In this document: positions 17,711 to 27,413 of the stretch, one piece after another
How positions within the stretch are numbered: the stretch's first letter is position 1
How the letters are laid out: the number at the start of each line of letters is the position of its first letter
NCBI RefSeq assembly: GCF_024628865.1
Contig: NZ_CP102384.1
Location: forward strand, 1,871,001 to 1,935,000
DNA length: 64,000 bases
Direction: 5' to 3'
Source: Sphingopyxis sp. DBS4
Lineage (GTDB): Bacteria > Pseudomonadota > Alphaproteobacteria > Sphingomonadales > Sphingomonadaceae
The notes under the pieces: generated by a model
Seen by the model: the letters and a program-made list of their open reading frames with translations, nothing else
The model's database searches: none
What the model was told of the DNA's origin: nothing
Position numbers and translations under genes: made by a program

Positions 17711-18394
17711 TCAGGCGTAGCGCGTCGGGTCGGCGAGCCCGGCCTCGGCGAAGCCCTTGCTGCGCAGCCGGCAGCTGTCGCACGCGCCGCAATGCAGGCC
17801 GTCCGGGGTCGGGTCGTAACACGACCAGCTCATCCCCGCGTCCATGCCGAGCCGCGCCGCCTCGGCCGCGATGTCGGCCTTGGTCATGTACTGGAGCGGG
17901 GCCAGAATGCGGAAGGCGACGCCCTTGTCGCCGTCGCGCGTCGCCAGCGCCGCCAGCTTCTCGAAGCCCGCGATGAAATCGGGGCGGCAGTCGGGATAGC
18001 CCGAATAATCAAGCGCGTTGACGCCGATCATGATGTCCTGCGCCTGCCGCGCCTCGGCCAGCCCGAGCGTCAAGGACAGGAAAATGAGGTTGCGCGCGGG
18101 CACGTAAGTGACCGGAACCTCGTCCCCCACCCCGTCTTTGGGTACCTCGATGTCGGCGGTCAGCGCCGATCCGCCGAAACGGCGAAGGTCGAGCGGCAGC
18201 ACGATATGCTCGGCCGCGCCGACATCGGCGGCGATGCGCGCCGCCGATTCGAGCTCGACGCGGTGGCGCTGGTTATAATCGACCGTGAGCGCGACGATGC
18301 GCGCGCCGGCTTCGCGCGCCAGCCCCGCGCAGACCATCGAGTCGAGCCCGCCCGACAGGAGGACGATCACCGTCTTTCCGGAAAGATCTTGCAT
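17711..18394 (-). CDS. queC: 7-cyano-7-deazaguanine synthase
   Basis: ATP-dependent enzyme converting CDG to preQ0, the step after QueE. The 227-aa protein has the PP-loop VLLSGGLDSMVCAGLA near the start, the region VPARNLIFLSLTLGLAEA, and a C-terminal zinc site CGACDSC together with an upstream Cys (SCYDPTPDGLHC). ATG 18394 is chosen; the in-frame extension upstream lacks family similarity. No preQ1 riboswitch was recognised before it. Confidence 0.95.
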   Translation of the reverse strand: MQDLSGKTVIVLLSGGLDSMVCAGLAREAGARIVALTVDYNQRHRVELESAARIAADVGAAEHIVLPLDLRRFGGSALTADIEVPKDGVGDEVPVTYVPARNLIFLSLTLGLAEARQAQDIMIGVNALDYSGYPDCRPDFIAGFEKLAALATRDGDKGVAFRILAPLQYMTKADIAAEAARLGMDAGMSWSCYDPTPDGLHCGACDSCRLRSKGFAEAGLADPTRYA

Positions 18395-18442
18395 CGGCGC
18401 CAGATAGGCCCCTGCCCTCGCAGGCGCAAGTGTTGCGGCGCA

Positions 18443-18481
18443 CCAAAGAAATGGGCCGCGCGGCGGTTGCGGCACGGCCCA
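18443..18481 (-). terminator. Possible terminator after the small secreted-protein gene
   Basis: Read on the minus strand, TGGGCCG (18481-18475) and CGGCCCA (18458-18452) pair as a 7-bp stem around a 16-base loop, followed by TTTCTTTGG. It lies between the gene at 18576-18980 and queC. The loop is long and the T run broken, so the call is moderate. The remaining bases of 18395-18575 show no gene. Confidence 0.45.
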
Positions 18482-18575
18482 GTTCGGCACGAAGCCGTTA
18501 GGGAGAAGGACACACATCGGTGCGTCGCCTCTCCCAATTAGCAGAGCGTGGTTAACAAGCCGTTGCCGACGCCGA

Positions 18576-18980
18576 TCAGCAGCCGCCGGTGCGCCGCGCC
18601 TCGATCGCCTGCGAGAAGGGGCGGCCTTCGGCGATCCCCTGGGTGTCGATCTGGACGAGCCGGTTGGTTTCGCTGCGGATCGTCGTGCGGCCGTGCCCGG
18701 CGCCCGGACAGGTGTAATGGACAGTCACCGAGTTCGGCGTATCCTCGATGATATAGCGCGAGCAGTTCGCGCGCGGATGCTCGATCTGGATCATCCGCCG
18801 CGCATCGCCGAGGCACATCGTCTGCAACACCGCGTCCTTGCCGCGCTCGCGGAGTTGCCAACTGCCCTTTTCGAGCCGGTCGAGCATTGCAAGCGACGGC
18901 GCCTGCGCCGGAACCGCGGTCGCCGCGGCGAGGCCGAGCGCCGCGAGAGACGTTCTGAAAAGCGGGGAAAAGATCGCCAT
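18576..18980 (-). CDS. Small secreted protein, function unknown
   Basis: 134-aa protein with a signal peptide (residues 1-27, ending AVPAQA). The mature domain contains LEKGSWQLRER, a Cys in QTMCLGD, CSRYIIEDTPNSVTVHYTCPG and a Cys-terminated tail (EARRTGGC), so four cysteines could make two disulfides. ATG 18980 is chosen because GAAGGA lies five bases before it; two upstream in-frame ATGs (18992, 19007) lack this. It resembles DUF3617-like periplasmic proteins in pattern, but I am not certain of that family. Confidence 0.6.
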   Translation of the reverse strand: MAIFSPLFRTSLAALGLAAATAVPAQAPSLAMLDRLEKGSWQLRERGKDAVLQTMCLGDARRMIQIEHPRANCSRYIIEDTPNSVTVHYTCPGAGHGRTTIRSETNRLVQIDTQGIAEGRPFSQAIEARRTGGC

Positions 18981-19144
18981 ATTTCCTTCCATCTGGTCGT
19001 CCTTCATGGACGGAAATGCGACCCCATCGATATGGAGGTAGCAAGGCAGATGATGGATTTCAACCGCTTGGCGCTGATTTGCCCCGTTTCACCGTCAGAA
19101 TGACCTGGATAGCGGCGCCAGCGCATGATCGTCTTTAACGGAAT

Positions 19145-19222
19145 CGTCATCCCGGCGAAGGCCGGGATCTCGCCATCTCGACCTGACGCACCGGCGAGAT
19201 CCCGGCCTTCGCCGGGATGACG
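19145..19222. repeat. 78-bp palindromic repeat, family A copy 1
   Basis: Arms CGTCATCCCGGCGAAGGCCG... and its reverse complement (about 28 bp each, perfect) around a 22-base centre. Each arm is itself a small hairpin. Three more copies of exactly 78 bp occur at 39741, 51581 and 63706. This copy lies just downstream of hslO. Confidence 0.9.
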
Positions 19223-19242
19223 AGATAAGGCGCCTCGCCGCG

Positions 19243-20166
19243 CTAGGCCGCCGAGCCATGCGCGGCGATCTCGTCAAGCGAGATGGGGAAGATACGCGAG
19301 CAGAAGGCGCAGTCGACGTTGACCAACCCTGCCGCGTCGGCCATTTCGCCGCGCTCGGCTTCGGGAAATTTCGACAGCACGCCGGCGAAATAATCGGTGC
19401 TGCAGCGGCAGCCGCGCGAGACGAAGCGCCCGGCTTCGACCCGCACCTCGTCCTCATGGAACAGCCGCCACGCCAGCGTCTCGAGCGAGGTCGCAGGGTC
19501 GGTCAGTTCCTCTCCCTTCAACGTCTCGGCGATCGTGCGCGCGTGCTCCCATTCGGGATGGTCATGGCGCACGTGCAGCCGGTCGCGCCCGGCCTCGCCC
19601 TCGGGCAGATGCTGGAGCAGCAGGCCGCCCGCGACGCATCCCGCCTCGGCATCGTGGCGCGCGGCGAGCCTGATCAGGCTGGGAATCTGTTCCGACTGCT
19701 CGAAATAATGTTCGGCCGCGTCGCCGATCGACGCGCCTTCGAGCGGGACGATGCCCTGATAACGCTCGCCCCCCGCCGCCTGGTCGAAGGTGATGGCGAG
19801 AAAGCCCTCGCCGAACAGGGCGAACAACGTGGGATCGGCCCCCACCTCGGCCAGTCGCTCGGCATCGAACTTCAGATAGCCGCGCAGTTCGCCGCCCTTG
19901 TAATCGCAGACGAGCAGTTCGACCGGCCCGCCGCCGGTCTGCGCCTGCAGGGTGAGCTGGCTCTCCTCGCCCTTCAGCGTCGAGCCGAGCAACGCGGTCA
20001 GCACCAGCGCCTCGGCGAGCAGTTTTTCGGCGACGGGCGGATAGCTATGCGCCGCCATCACCGTATTCAGCACCGGGCCGAGGCGGATCAGCCGTCCGCG
20101 CACGTGGCGATCGGCGATCGTGAAGACCAACGGCTGGTCGAACCAGGTTTCCGGCGTTTCGCTCAC
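19243..20166 (-). CDS. hslO: Hsp33 redox-regulated chaperone
   Basis: Cytoplasmic holdase activated by oxidation. The 307-aa protein ends with the zinc-binding redox switch: CRC in [11 protein letters not shown] and CAFC in [10 protein letters not shown]. The N-terminal chaperone domain includes [17 protein letters not shown] 20166 overlaps the argF stop (GTGA) and is preferred over GTG 20184, which would push further into argF. It is coupled to argDF. Confidence 0.94.
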   Translation of the reverse strand: MSETPETWFDQPLVFTIADRHVRGRLIRLGPVLNTVMAAHSYPPVAEKLLAEALVLTALLGSTLKGEESQLTLQAQTGGGPVELLVCDYKGGELRGYLKFDAERLAEVGADPTLFALFGEGFLAITFDQAAGGERYQGIVPLEGASIGDAAEHYFEQSEQIPSLIRLAARHDAEAGCVAGGLLLQHLPEGEAGRDRLHVRHDHPEWEHARTIAETLKGEELTDPATSLETLAWRLFHEDEVRVEAGRFVSRGCRCSTDYFAGVLSKFPEAERGEMADAAGLVNVDCAFCSRIFPISLDEIAAHGSAA

Positions 20167-21086
20167 AATCTGCCGAGCGCCCACAGCAGGACCGACTTCT
20201 GCGCATGAACGCGGTTCTCGGCCTCGTCCCAGACGCGCGACTGCTGGCCGTCGATCACCGCGTCGACGACTTCCTCGCCGCGATGCGCGGGCAAACAGTG
20301 AAGAAAGAGCGCGTCGCTCTTCGCCGCGCCCATCAGCCGCTCGTCGACCTGATAGGGCGCCATCGCCGCGAGTTTGTTATGGGCATGGTCCTGCCCCATC
20401 GACACCCAGGTGTCGGTGACGACAAGGTCGGCGCCGGCGACCGCCTCGCGCGCGTCACGGACGATGTCGATGCGCGCGCCACGCGCCCGCGCCGTCTCGA
20501 CGAAGCCCGCGTCGGGTTCATAACCCTGCGGCACCCCGGCGCGGACGTTGAAGCCGAACAGCCCCGCCGCCTCGATCAGCGAGGCGAGGACATTGTTGCC
20601 GTCGCCGAGCCATGCAAGCTCCAGCCCCGGAAGCGCCTTGCCGCTCTCGACGATCGTCAGCAGGTCGGCGACGATCTGGCACGGATGCGACAGGTCGGTC
20701 AGCCCGTTGATCACCGGAACATCGGCATATGCGGCCAGTTCCTCGATCTTGTCATGATGATCGGTGCGGATCATGATCGCATCAGCATAGCGCGACAGCA
20801 CGCGCGCGGTATCAGCGATCGTCTCGCCGCGGCCGAGTTGGCTTGTCCCGGCGTCGAGGATCATCGGCACGCCGCCGAGTTGACGGATCGCGAGATCGAA
20901 CGAACATCGCGTGCGCGTCGAATTCTTCTCGAACACCATCGCCAGCACATGGTCGGCGAGCGGCTTGTCGGCGTCGGGCCGTGCCTTCGGCCAGCCCGCC
21001 CGCGCCGCCTTGCGATCGATCGCATCGGCGAGCATCGCCGCGACGGCGTCTCCGCCCGCGTCGGACAGGTTCAGGAAATTGGGCAT
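20163..21086 (-). CDS. argF: Ornithine carbamoyltransferase
   Basis: Arginine biosynthesis: ornithine plus carbamoyl phosphate gives citrulline. The 307-aa protein has the carbamoyl-phosphate loop [13 protein letters not shown], the ornithine-side segment [16 protein letters not shown], and the catalytic [14 protein letters not shown] 21086 shares a base with the argD stop (TGATG), and its own stop overlaps hslO. Confidence 0.96.
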   Translation of the reverse strand: MPNFLNLSDAGGDAVAAMLADAIDRKAARAGWPKARPDADKPLADHVLAMVFEKNSTRTRCSFDLAIRQLGGVPMILDAGTSQLGRGETIADTARVLSRYADAIMIRTDHHDKIEELAAYADVPVINGLTDLSHPCQIVADLLTIVESGKALPGLELAWLGDGNNVLASLIEAAGLFGFNVRAGVPQGYEPDAGFVETARARGARIDIVRDAREAVAGADLVVTDTWVSMGQDHAHNKLAAMAPYQVDERLMGAAKSDALFLHCLPAHRGEEVVDAVIDGQQSRVWDEAENRVHAQKSVLLWALGRL

Positions 21087-22273
21087 CAAGCTTCCGGCGG
21101 CGTATAGCTCGCCGCCCCCGCCGACAATTTCTCGATGCACTCGTCGATATGGCCCTGCTCGATGTTGAGCGGCGGCAGAATGCGGATGACATTGTCGCCC
21201 GCCGCCACCGTCAGCAGCCCGTGATTGTCGCGCAGATGTGCGACGAAAGCGCGGCTGTCGGACTTCATCTTGACGCCGAGCATCAGGCCCATGCCGCGCA
21301 CGCTCTCGAAGAGATTGTCGTGGTTCGGAATAAGCTGTTCGAGCGCGCCGCGCAGCCGTTCGCCGGTCGTCTTGACCTGATCGAGAAAGCCGTCCTCGAG
21401 GATCACGTCGAACACCGCCTGCCCCGCCGCCATCGCGAGCGGATTGCCGCCATAAGTCGAACCATGGGTGCCGATGGTCATGCCGCGCGCCGCCTTTTCG
21501 GTAGCGAGGCAGGCGCCCATCGGGAAGCCGCCGCCGATGCCCTTCGCGCTCGCGAGGATGTCGGGGGCAAGGCCGTATTGCTCATAGGCGTAGAGCGAGC
21601 CGGTGCGCGCTACGCCGCACTGGACCTCGTCAAAGATCAGCATTAGGTCGCGCTCGTTGCAGATGTCGCGCAGCCCCTGCAGGAACGGCTGCGACGCGGG
21701 GCGGATGCCGCCCTCGCCCTGCACCGGCTCGACAAGGAAGCCCGCGGTGCTGTCGTCGACGAGATCGAGCGCCGCATTGAGATCGTCAAAGGGCGCATAG
21801 GCGAAGCCGGGCAGCAGCGGATCGAAGCCCTTGCGCAGCTTTTCCTGATTGGTCGCCGAGATGGTGCCGAGGGTGCGGCCGTGGAAGGCGTTGTTGAAAG
21901 TGATGAGCGTATGCTTGTGCGCATTGCCCGCGCTCGAATGATAGGCACGCGCAGTCTTGATCGCGCATTCGACCGCTTCGGCGCCCGAGTTGGTGAAGAA
22001 CACCGTGTCGGCGAACGTGTTGTCGACGAGCCGCTGGGCAAAAGCCTCGCCCTGCGGGCTGCCATAGAGGTTCGACACATGGATCAGCGTCGCGGCCTGG
22101 TCCTGAATCGCCTTGGTCAGGTGCGGGTGGCCGTGGCCGAGCAGATTGACCGCAATGCCGCTCGCGAAGTCGAGATAGCGCTCGCCGCGCTCGCCGATCA
22201 GATAGGCCCCCTCGCCTCGCACCGGACGCACGGCGCACCGGGGGTAAACGGGCATCAGCGGCGTGATCGACAT
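21086..22273 (-). CDS. argD: Acetylornithine aminotransferase
   Basis: PLP enzyme of arginine synthesis (N-acetylglutamate semialdehyde to N-acetylornithine). The 395-aa protein shows [47 protein letters not shown] and the PLP lysine in [17 protein letters not shown] 22273 is preferred (GGAAAGG nine bases upstream); GTG 22282 is the alternative. It is first in argD-argF-hslO. The 109 bases upstream hold no gene. Confidence 0.95.
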   Translation of the reverse strand: MSITPLMPVYPRCAVRPVRGEGAYLIGERGERYLDFASGIAVNLLGHGHPHLTKAIQDQAATLIHVSNLYGSPQGEAFAQRLVDNTFADTVFFTNSGAEAVECAIKTARAYHSSAGNAHKHTLITFNNAFHGRTLGTISATNQEKLRKGFDPLLPGFAYAPFDDLNAALDLVDDSTAGFLVEPVQGEGGIRPASQPFLQGLRDICNERDLMLIFDEVQCGVARTGSLYAYEQYGLAPDILASAKGIGGGFPMGACLATEKAARGMTIGTHGSTYGGNPLAMAAGQAVFDVILEDGFLDQVKTTGERLRGALEQLIPNHDNLFESVRGMGLMLGVKMKSDSRAFVAHLRDNHGLLTVAAGDNVIRILPPLNIEQGHIDECIEKLSAGAASYTPPEA

Positions 22274-22382
22274 GTCAGACACCTTTCCGTGAGGAACAAA
22301 GGAAAAAGGCGACCCCGAAATGGGCCGCCCTTGTTCGGGCCGTCCCTATACTGCCGCGGCCGGAGCCGCGTCAACATGGGGC

Positions 22383-23369
22383 TTAGAGCCCCTTCGCCGC
22401 CTCCATCGCGAGCGCGACCGAGCGTTTGCGCGCATCATGGTCGTACATCGACGAGGCGATGATGATCTCGTCGGCGCCGGTGCGCGCCTGAAACGCCTTG
22501 AGCCCGGCAGCGACGTCCTCGACGGTGCCGACCACCGAGCATTGCAGCACATGGTCGAGGATCGCGCGCGCATTGGGCGGCAGGCTGTTCTTATAGCCCG
22601 CAAGCGGCGGCTTCATCTTGCCCGGATTGCCGGTACGCAGCGCGACGAACGCCTGCTGCTGCGACGAGGCGAGCAGTTCGGCCTCCTCGCGCGTATCGGC
22701 AGCGAAGACGTTGAACGCCGCGGCGGCGTAAGGCTCCGAAAGCTGCTCCGATGGTTTGAACTGGCGGCGGTAGATGTCGAGCGCTTCGTCGAGCGCGTCG
22801 GGCGCGAAATGGCTGGCGAAGGCATAGGGGAGCCCCAGCATCGCCGCGAGTTGCGCGCCGAACAGGCTCGACCCCAAAATCCAGAGCGGCACCTTCGCCC
22901 CCTCGCCCGGCACCGCGCGGATGCCGAGACGATCGTCGCCCGCCAGAAAGGCCTGCAGTTCGACCACGTCCTGCGGGAACTGCCGCTCGTCGCTCGCGAG
23001 GTTGCGGCGCAGCGCCCGCGCGACAACACCGTCCGAGCCAGGCGCACGGCCGAGACCGAGGTCGACGCGGCCGGGGAACAAGGCTTCGAGCGTCCCGAAC
23101 TGCTCGGCGATCACCATCGGGGCATGGTTCGGCAGCATGATCCCGCCCGCGCCGATGCGTATGGTGGAGGTCGCCTGCCCGATATGCGCGAGCACGACCG
23201 AGGTCGCGGCACTCGCGATCCCGGCCATGCCATGATGCTCGGCGACCCAATAGCGTTCGTAGCCCAATGCCTCGGCATGGCGCGCGAGATCGGCGGCGTT
23301 GGCGAGCGATTGCGAGATCGTGCCCGTGTCGGTCACGGGGGCGAGGTCGAGGAAGGAGAGTTTCACCAT
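22383..23369 (-). CDS. Luciferase-like flavin monooxygenase (LLM class)
   Basis: 328-aa bacterial-luciferase-fold oxidoreductase. Family marks: FLDLAPV at the start, [59 protein letters not shown] broken across residues about 75-115, and VPLWILGSS. The substrate cannot be told; relatives include YhbW/SsuD-like enzymes. ATG 23369 follows AAGGAGAG-like text read on the minus strand (CTCTCCTTCC complement). It stands alone, downstream of a palindrome. Confidence 0.85.
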   Translation of the reverse strand: MVKLSFLDLAPVTDTGTISQSLANAADLARHAEALGYERYWVAEHHGMAGIASAATSVVLAHIGQATSTIRIGAGGIMLPNHAPMVIAEQFGTLEALFPGRVDLGLGRAPGSDGVVARALRRNLASDERQFPQDVVELQAFLAGDDRLGIRAVPGEGAKVPLWILGSSLFGAQLAAMLGLPYAFASHFAPDALDEALDIYRRQFKPSEQLSEPYAAAAFNVFAADTREEAELLASSQQQAFVALRTGNPGKMKPPLAGYKNSLPPNARAILDHVLQCSVVGTVEDVAAGLKAFQARTGADEIIIASSMYDHDARKRSVALAMEAAKGL

Positions 23370-23411
23370 GCAACTGATATGCGATGGGTGCGCGGGAGGT
23401 TCAACCTCCTG

Positions 23412-23485
23412 TTCGTCATTCCCGCGAAAGCGGGAACCCAGCAGCAACGTCGGAACTGGGTTCCCGCTTTCGCGGGAATGACGAA
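23412..23485. repeat. Palindromic repeat, family B copy 1
   Basis: TTCGTCATTCCCGCGAAAGC... and its reverse complement form perfect 30-bp arms around a 14-base centre. It fills the space between the lrp stop and the monooxygenase start. A second copy is at 27328-27403. Confidence 0.9.
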
Positions 23486-23490
23486 TTTTG

Positions 23491-23943
23491 TCAGGCCCGC
23501 TCGTCCTTCGGCGAATCCATTAGCACATAGGTGGTGATCGAATGCACCTGCGGCAGCACGCCGAGCACCTCGGTATGGAAATGCTTGTAGGCCGCCAGAT
23601 CGGCCGTCTCGACGCGGAGAAGATATTCGATCGTCCCGGTGATGTTGTGGCATTCGCGCACCTCGGGCGCCTCGGCCATCGCGGCCTCGAAACCCGCTTG
23701 CGATTTCTTGGTGTGCGACGACAGGCCCACGGTCACATAGGCAAGGAAGGTCAGGCCACGCTTCGCGGGGTCGATCACCGCGCGATAACCCTTGATCACT
23801 CCGCTGCGTTCGAGCTCCTGCACCCGGCGCAAACAGGCCGAGGGCGACAGGCCGACGCGATCGGCCAGCTCGATGTTCGAGATTCGCCCGTCGCGCGACA
23901 ATTCCTGCAATATATTGCGGCTTATCGCGTCAATTTTGCTCAT
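23491..23943 (-). CDS. Lrp/AsnC family transcriptional regulator
   Basis: 150-aa feast/famine regulator: N-terminal helix-turn-helix ([30 protein letters not shown]), then the RAM ligand domain ([28 protein letters not shown]). It is divergent from a LysE-type exporter, a common pairing in which the regulator senses the exported amino acid. ATG 23943 is taken; ATGs at 23952 and 23955 would add three or four residues, and none has a clear ribosome site. The 72-base gap to lysE should hold both promoters. Confidence 0.9.
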   Translation of the reverse strand: MSKIDAISRNILQELSRDGRISNIELADRVGLSPSACLRRVQELERSGVIKGYRAVIDPAKRGLTFLAYVTVGLSSHTKKSQAGFEAAMAEAPEVRECHNITGTIEYLLRVETADLAAYKHFHTEVLGVLPQVHSITTYVLMDSPKDERA

Positions 23944-24015
23944 AGGTTGCATCATATACAGAATTTCGGTTCAACTTTGCAATCCGGCGTTCTGAGAGCC
24001 CGATATATTGCGTGC

Positions 24016-24606
24016 ATGGAACAAACCGCCCTCGCCGCGCTCTCCGCCTTTGCCGTCGTCACCTCGATCACGCCGGGGCCGAACAATATGATGCTGATGG
24101 CGTCGGGTGCCAATTTCGGCCTCCGCCGCACCATCCCGCACGCACTTGGCGTCGGGATCGGCTTCACCCTGATGATCGTCCTCGTCGGCGTCGGACTGAT
24201 GGAATTGTTCGACCTGTTTCCGGCTCTCAACACCGCGCTCAAACTGGTCAGCGTCGTCTATATGCTCTGGCTCGCGTGGAAGATCGCGCATGCCGCCGCG
24301 CCGAGCGATGGCGAGAATCCGGGCGGCAGGCCGATGAGCTTTTTCCAGGCGGTGCTGTTCCAGTGGGTCAACCCGAAGGCCTGGTCGATGGCGCTGACCG
24401 CGATCGCGCTTTATGCCCCCGACCGCAACCTCGCCGCGGTGCTGCTCGTCGCGCTCGTCTTTGGAATCATCAACCTTCCCTCGACCAGCCTGTGGGCGGT
24501 GATGGGCGTGTCGCTGCGCGGCTGGCTGTCGAGTCCGGGGCGGCTGCGCGCCTTCAACTGGACGATGGCGGCGCTGCTGGTGGGGTCGCTCGCGCTCCTT
24601 CTCTGA
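24016..24606 (+). CDS. LysE/RhtB family amino-acid exporter
   Basis: 196-aa inner-membrane protein with about five to six hydrophobic segments. The family start SAFAVVTSITPGPNNMMLMASGANFG and the mid-protein FFQAVLFQWVNPKAWSMALTA are typical of LysE/RhtB exporters. The gene is divergent from the Lrp regulator at 23491-23943, which probably controls it. The exported amino acid is not identifiable. Confidence 0.9.
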   Translation: MEQTALAALSAFAVVTSITPGPNNMMLMASGANFGLRRTIPHALGVGIGFTLMIVLVGVGLMELFDLFPALNTALKLVSVVYMLWLAWKIAHAAAPSDGENPGGRPMSFFQAVLFQWVNPKAWSMALTAIALYAPDRNLAAVLLVALVFGIINLPSTSLWAVMGVSLRGWLSSPGRLRAFNWTMAALLVGSLALLL

Positions 24607-24669
24607 CCCGATTGCAAGGTTGCGGATCGCAACCTAAAGACGGCGCTCCCCCTACAGGAGAAGAGAGCC

Positions 24670-25686
24670 ATGCAAAGCCGCCGCCTCGGAAAAAGCGCCA
24701 TCCACGTCTCCGACATCTGCATGGGGACGATGACGTTCGGCAGCCAGACCGACGAGGCGGAAGCGCATCGGATCCTCGACCGCTGTTTCGACGAGGGGAT
24801 CGATTTCTATGATACTGCCGAAGGCTATCCGGTGCCGCCCGACACCAAATGGGTCGGCCGCACCGAGGAGATCGTCGGGCGCTGGCTGAAGACCAAGAAG
24901 CGCGACGCGATCATCCTCGCGACCAAGGTTTCGGGGCCGAGCCATCTCTGGTTCAAATCGCCGTGTCGCGGCGGGATGACGGCGCTCGACCGCCACAACA
25001 TTCGCAGCGCGATCGAGGGCAGTCTGGCACGGCTGCAAACCGACTATGTCGACCTTTATCAGACGCACTGGCCCGACCCCGACGCGCCCTATGACGAGAT
25101 GATGGACGCGCTCGACGAACTGGTCCGCGAGGGCAAGGTCCGCGTCCTCGGCTGCTCGAACGAGACGAGCTGGGGGCTGATGAAATCGCTCGCCGCGTCG
25201 GAGCGGCTGGGCGCCGCCCGCTATCATACGATCCAGAATAATTTCAGCCTCAACAACCGCCGCTTCGAGGATGAACTGGCGCAGGCCTGCCGGCAGGAGG
25301 GCGTCAGCCTGATCCCCTATTCGCCGCTCGCCGGTGGGGTATTGTCGGGCAAATATCAGGGCGGTGCCCGGCCCGAAGGCGCGCGCTTCTCGCGCTACCT
25401 GGCGATGGAGGGCCGGCAGGCCGCGATGGGGCAGCGCTTCGTCAATGAACGCAGCCTCGCCGCGACGGAACGCTATCTGACAATCGCCAAAGAAGCGGGA
25501 TTGCACCCGGTGACGATGGCGACCGCCTGGTCGAAGCAGCATGATTTCGTCGCCTCGACGATCGTCGGCGTCAGCGCTTATGATCAGGTCGAACCGATCC
25601 TTGCGGCGAAGGAGCTGGTGCTGAGCGACGATCTGATGAAGGCGCTGCACAGGGTCGGCAAGGACATCCTCTACCCGATGGGGTGA
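24670..25686 (+). CDS. Aldo/keto reductase (Tas-like)
   Basis: 338-aa NADPH-dependent reductase of the TIM-barrel AKR family. Catalytic set: Asp and Tyr in DFYDTAEGYPVPP, Lys in ILATKVSGPS, His in LYQTHWPD. The insertion after the Tyr and the overall length resemble E. coli Tas rather than shorter AKRs. A ribosome site GGAGAAGAG precedes the ATG. The 3' end overlaps the convergent gene at 25671 by 16 bases. Substrate unknown. Confidence 0.88.
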   Translation: MQSRRLGKSAIHVSDICMGTMTFGSQTDEAEAHRILDRCFDEGIDFYDTAEGYPVPPDTKWVGRTEEIVGRWLKTKKRDAIILATKVSGPSHLWFKSPCRGGMTALDRHNIRSAIEGSLARLQTDYVDLYQTHWPDPDAPYDEMMDALDELVREGKVRVLGCSNETSWGLMKSLAASERLGAARYHTIQNNFSLNNRRFEDELAQACRQEGVSLIPYSPLAGGVLSGKYQGGARPEGARFSRYLAMEGRQAAMGQRFVNERSLAATERYLTIAKEAGLHPVTMATAWSKQHDFVASTIVGVSAYDQVEPILAAKELVLSDDLMKALHRVGKDILYPMG

Positions 25687-26252
25687 CCGATCCGGCGGAG
25701 CGTCGGCCATTCGAGAACAAGCGCCTCGCCGACCTTCAGCGCACGCCAAACCTTCGACGCCGCGTTGAAGGCTGCGAATATATCCGCTTGGGCGGCTTCG
25801 AACCGCGCACGCTCCTCGCCGCTGAGCGTCGCGCGCACCCGCGCCGCCTCGCCGAGCGCCGCCTGCTGCGCGGCGCTACTGGCACGCGTCTCGCTGCGCC
25901 AGCCGATATCAAACAGGAAAGCGGCAAGTTCCGACAGTTCGCCTTCGCGCCCCTGCGCCTTCAGCAGCGCCGCCCCCTTCGCTGCCTGCTTGCGCGCCGC
26001 GCGGCGATGGTCCTTGGCATCGGCGCCTTCGGGTCCGCCGATATGGAACGAGCCGGCATTGCCGCCCGCCGCAATCTGCCCGAACACGCCGCTCTTCAAC
26101 CCGAGCACCGCCTCGACGACGAAATGCACCATATCGTGCGGCAAGTCGGGATCGAAGCCCGGCGCCGGGTCCATCTCCAACATCGGCCCCGAACTCCGCT
26201 CGATCCGCATCGCATAGCGCCGCTCGCCCGACCGGATGAAATGAACCTTCAT
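25671..26252 (-). CDS. Conserved hypothetical protein
   Basis: 193-aa soluble protein with no domain I can name. Features: a basic N-terminus (MKVHFIRSGERRYAMRIER), FDPDLPHDMVHFVVEAVLGLKSGVFGQIAAGGNAG, then a long charged helical region rich in Ala, Arg and Glu, and a C-terminal LVLEWPTLRRIG. It overlaps the aldo/keto reductase tail by 16 bases and starts 17 bases after the dienelactone hydrolase stop, so it may be second in that transcript. The codon pattern (high GC at third positions) supports a real gene. Confidence 0.6.
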   Translation of the reverse strand: MKVHFIRSGERRYAMRIERSSGPMLEMDPAPGFDPDLPHDMVHFVVEAVLGLKSGVFGQIAAGGNAGSFHIGGPEGADAKDHRRAARKQAAKGAALLKAQGREGELSELAAFLFDIGWRSETRASSAAQQAALGEAARVRATLSGEERARFEAAQADIFAAFNAASKVWRALKVGEALVLEWPTLRRIGHPIG

Positions 26253-26268
26253 TGCAGCATAGATGACG

Positions 26269-27138
26269 TCAGAGGCTCGCCTTGAACAGTTCGAGCATCC
26301 GTCCCCACGCTTTCTCCGCCGCCGCCTCGTCATAGGCGCGGCCGTCGGGCGGGCACCAGCCGTGCATCGCGCCCTTGTAGACCTCGACCTCGTGCCATTC
26401 CGGGCGCGGGTCGAGCACGGTCTTGAGCCGGTTCTTTTCTTCCGGGTCCTTCTGATCGTCATTGTCGGCGATGGCGAAGAGGAAACCCGCCTGCGTTTCC
26501 GGGATCAGCAGATGCGGGCTGTCGGGCTTGTCGGTGCCGACCGCCGCGCCGTGAAAACTCGCCGCGGCCTTGACCCGCGCCGGACTGAGCGCCGCGGTAT
26601 AGATGACCATCGGCCCGCCCATGCAATAGCCCGCGGTGCCAAGCCCTTTCGCGGTATCGACCTCGGCCTGCGCGTCGAGGAAGGCGAGATGCGCTCTGGC
26701 GTCGGTCTGCACGAGCGTGCGGTTCAATTGCTTGAGGTAGCCGAACAGCGTCTCGCGCACGCCCGGATCGTCGAAATCATGCCCGGCGTGGACGACCGGT
26801 GCCTTGGCCCAGCGATAGAAGGGGTTCACGCACAGCACCGCATAGCCCTCGCCCGCCAGCCGCTCGGCCATCTGGCGAAAGGCAGGGCGCAGGCCCCGAA
26901 TGTCGGGCCAGATCAGCACGCCGGGATGCTTGCCCTCGGCCGGCGCGACGAAATACGCATCGACGGTGCCGTCGGCGGTCTTGATCTCCACATCACGGCC
27001 CTTGACCGGCCCGGCGGCGCAGGCCGCGGCGGGCAGGATCGAGGCGATCGCGCCCGCGCCGACCAGCGCCCCGAAATCGCGGCGGCGGACGGGGATGCCG
27101 GCGCGGTCCAGATCGGCTTCGGTGATGTCGTCGCACAT
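26269..27138 (-). CDS. Dienelactone hydrolase family protein with twin-arginine signal
   Basis: 289-aa alpha/beta hydrolase. The N-terminus has RRRDFGALVGAGAIASILP (about residues 17-36), a Tat export signal, which is unusual compared with cytoplasmic ClcD-type enzymes. The nucleophile is Cys in GTAGYCMGGPMV, the acid is in FAIADNDDQ, and the His is in GAMHGWCPP, giving the Cys-Asp-His triad of the family. ATG 27138 follows AGGAG. Natural substrate unknown; a periplasmic lactone or ester hydrolase is likely. The 275 bases upstream contain only a family B palindrome. Confidence 0.85.
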   Translation of the reverse strand: MCDDITEADLDRAGIPVRRRDFGALVGAGAIASILPAAACAAGPVKGRDVEIKTADGTVDAYFVAPAEGKHPGVLIWPDIRGLRPAFRQMAERLAGEGYAVLCVNPFYRWAKAPVVHAGHDFDDPGVRETLFGYLKQLNRTLVQTDARAHLAFLDAQAEVDTAKGLGTAGYCMGGPMVIYTAALSPARVKAAASFHGAAVGTDKPDSPHLLIPETQAGFLFAIADNDDQKDPEEKNRLKTVLDPRPEWHEVEVYKGAMHGWCPPDGRAYDEAAAEKAWGRMLELFKASL

Positions 27139-27327
27139 GGGCTTTCTCCTCTTTCCGGCATTGATGCGCTCCGCCATGCCAAAAGCCGCTGCGGCAAAGG
27201 GCGATTCGGGGAAAGGCGCGGAAAACTGCGCAACTTCACACTGGAATCGCGTTGGCAATGCCGATCAACACAAGCACAGCTAAGCACGGCGGGGCGTAAT
27301 AGGAAAGGCCCGGCGCGCGTCCTCCAC

Positions 27328-27403
27328 TTCGTCATTCCCGCGAAAGCGGGAACCCAGTAGCGGCGCTGGCCCGCTGGGTTCCCGCTTTCGCGGGAATGAC
27401 GAA
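27328..27403. repeat. Palindromic repeat, family B copy 2
   Basis: The same 30-bp arms as the copy at 23412 (TTCGTCATTCCCGCGAAAGC start) around a 16-base centre. It lies just beyond the stop of the HAD gene at 27414. Confidence 0.9.
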
Positions 27404-27413
27404 AGAATGGACC

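Noticed and set aside
18395..18575. preQ1 riboswitch before queC
   Set aside because: No A-rich tail and short stem-loop pattern; the only structure is a terminator-like hairpin.
23412..27403. CRISPR array or transposon ends from repeated palindromes
   Set aside because: The units are far apart, single, have no spacers between regular repeats, and no cas or transposase genes are present.
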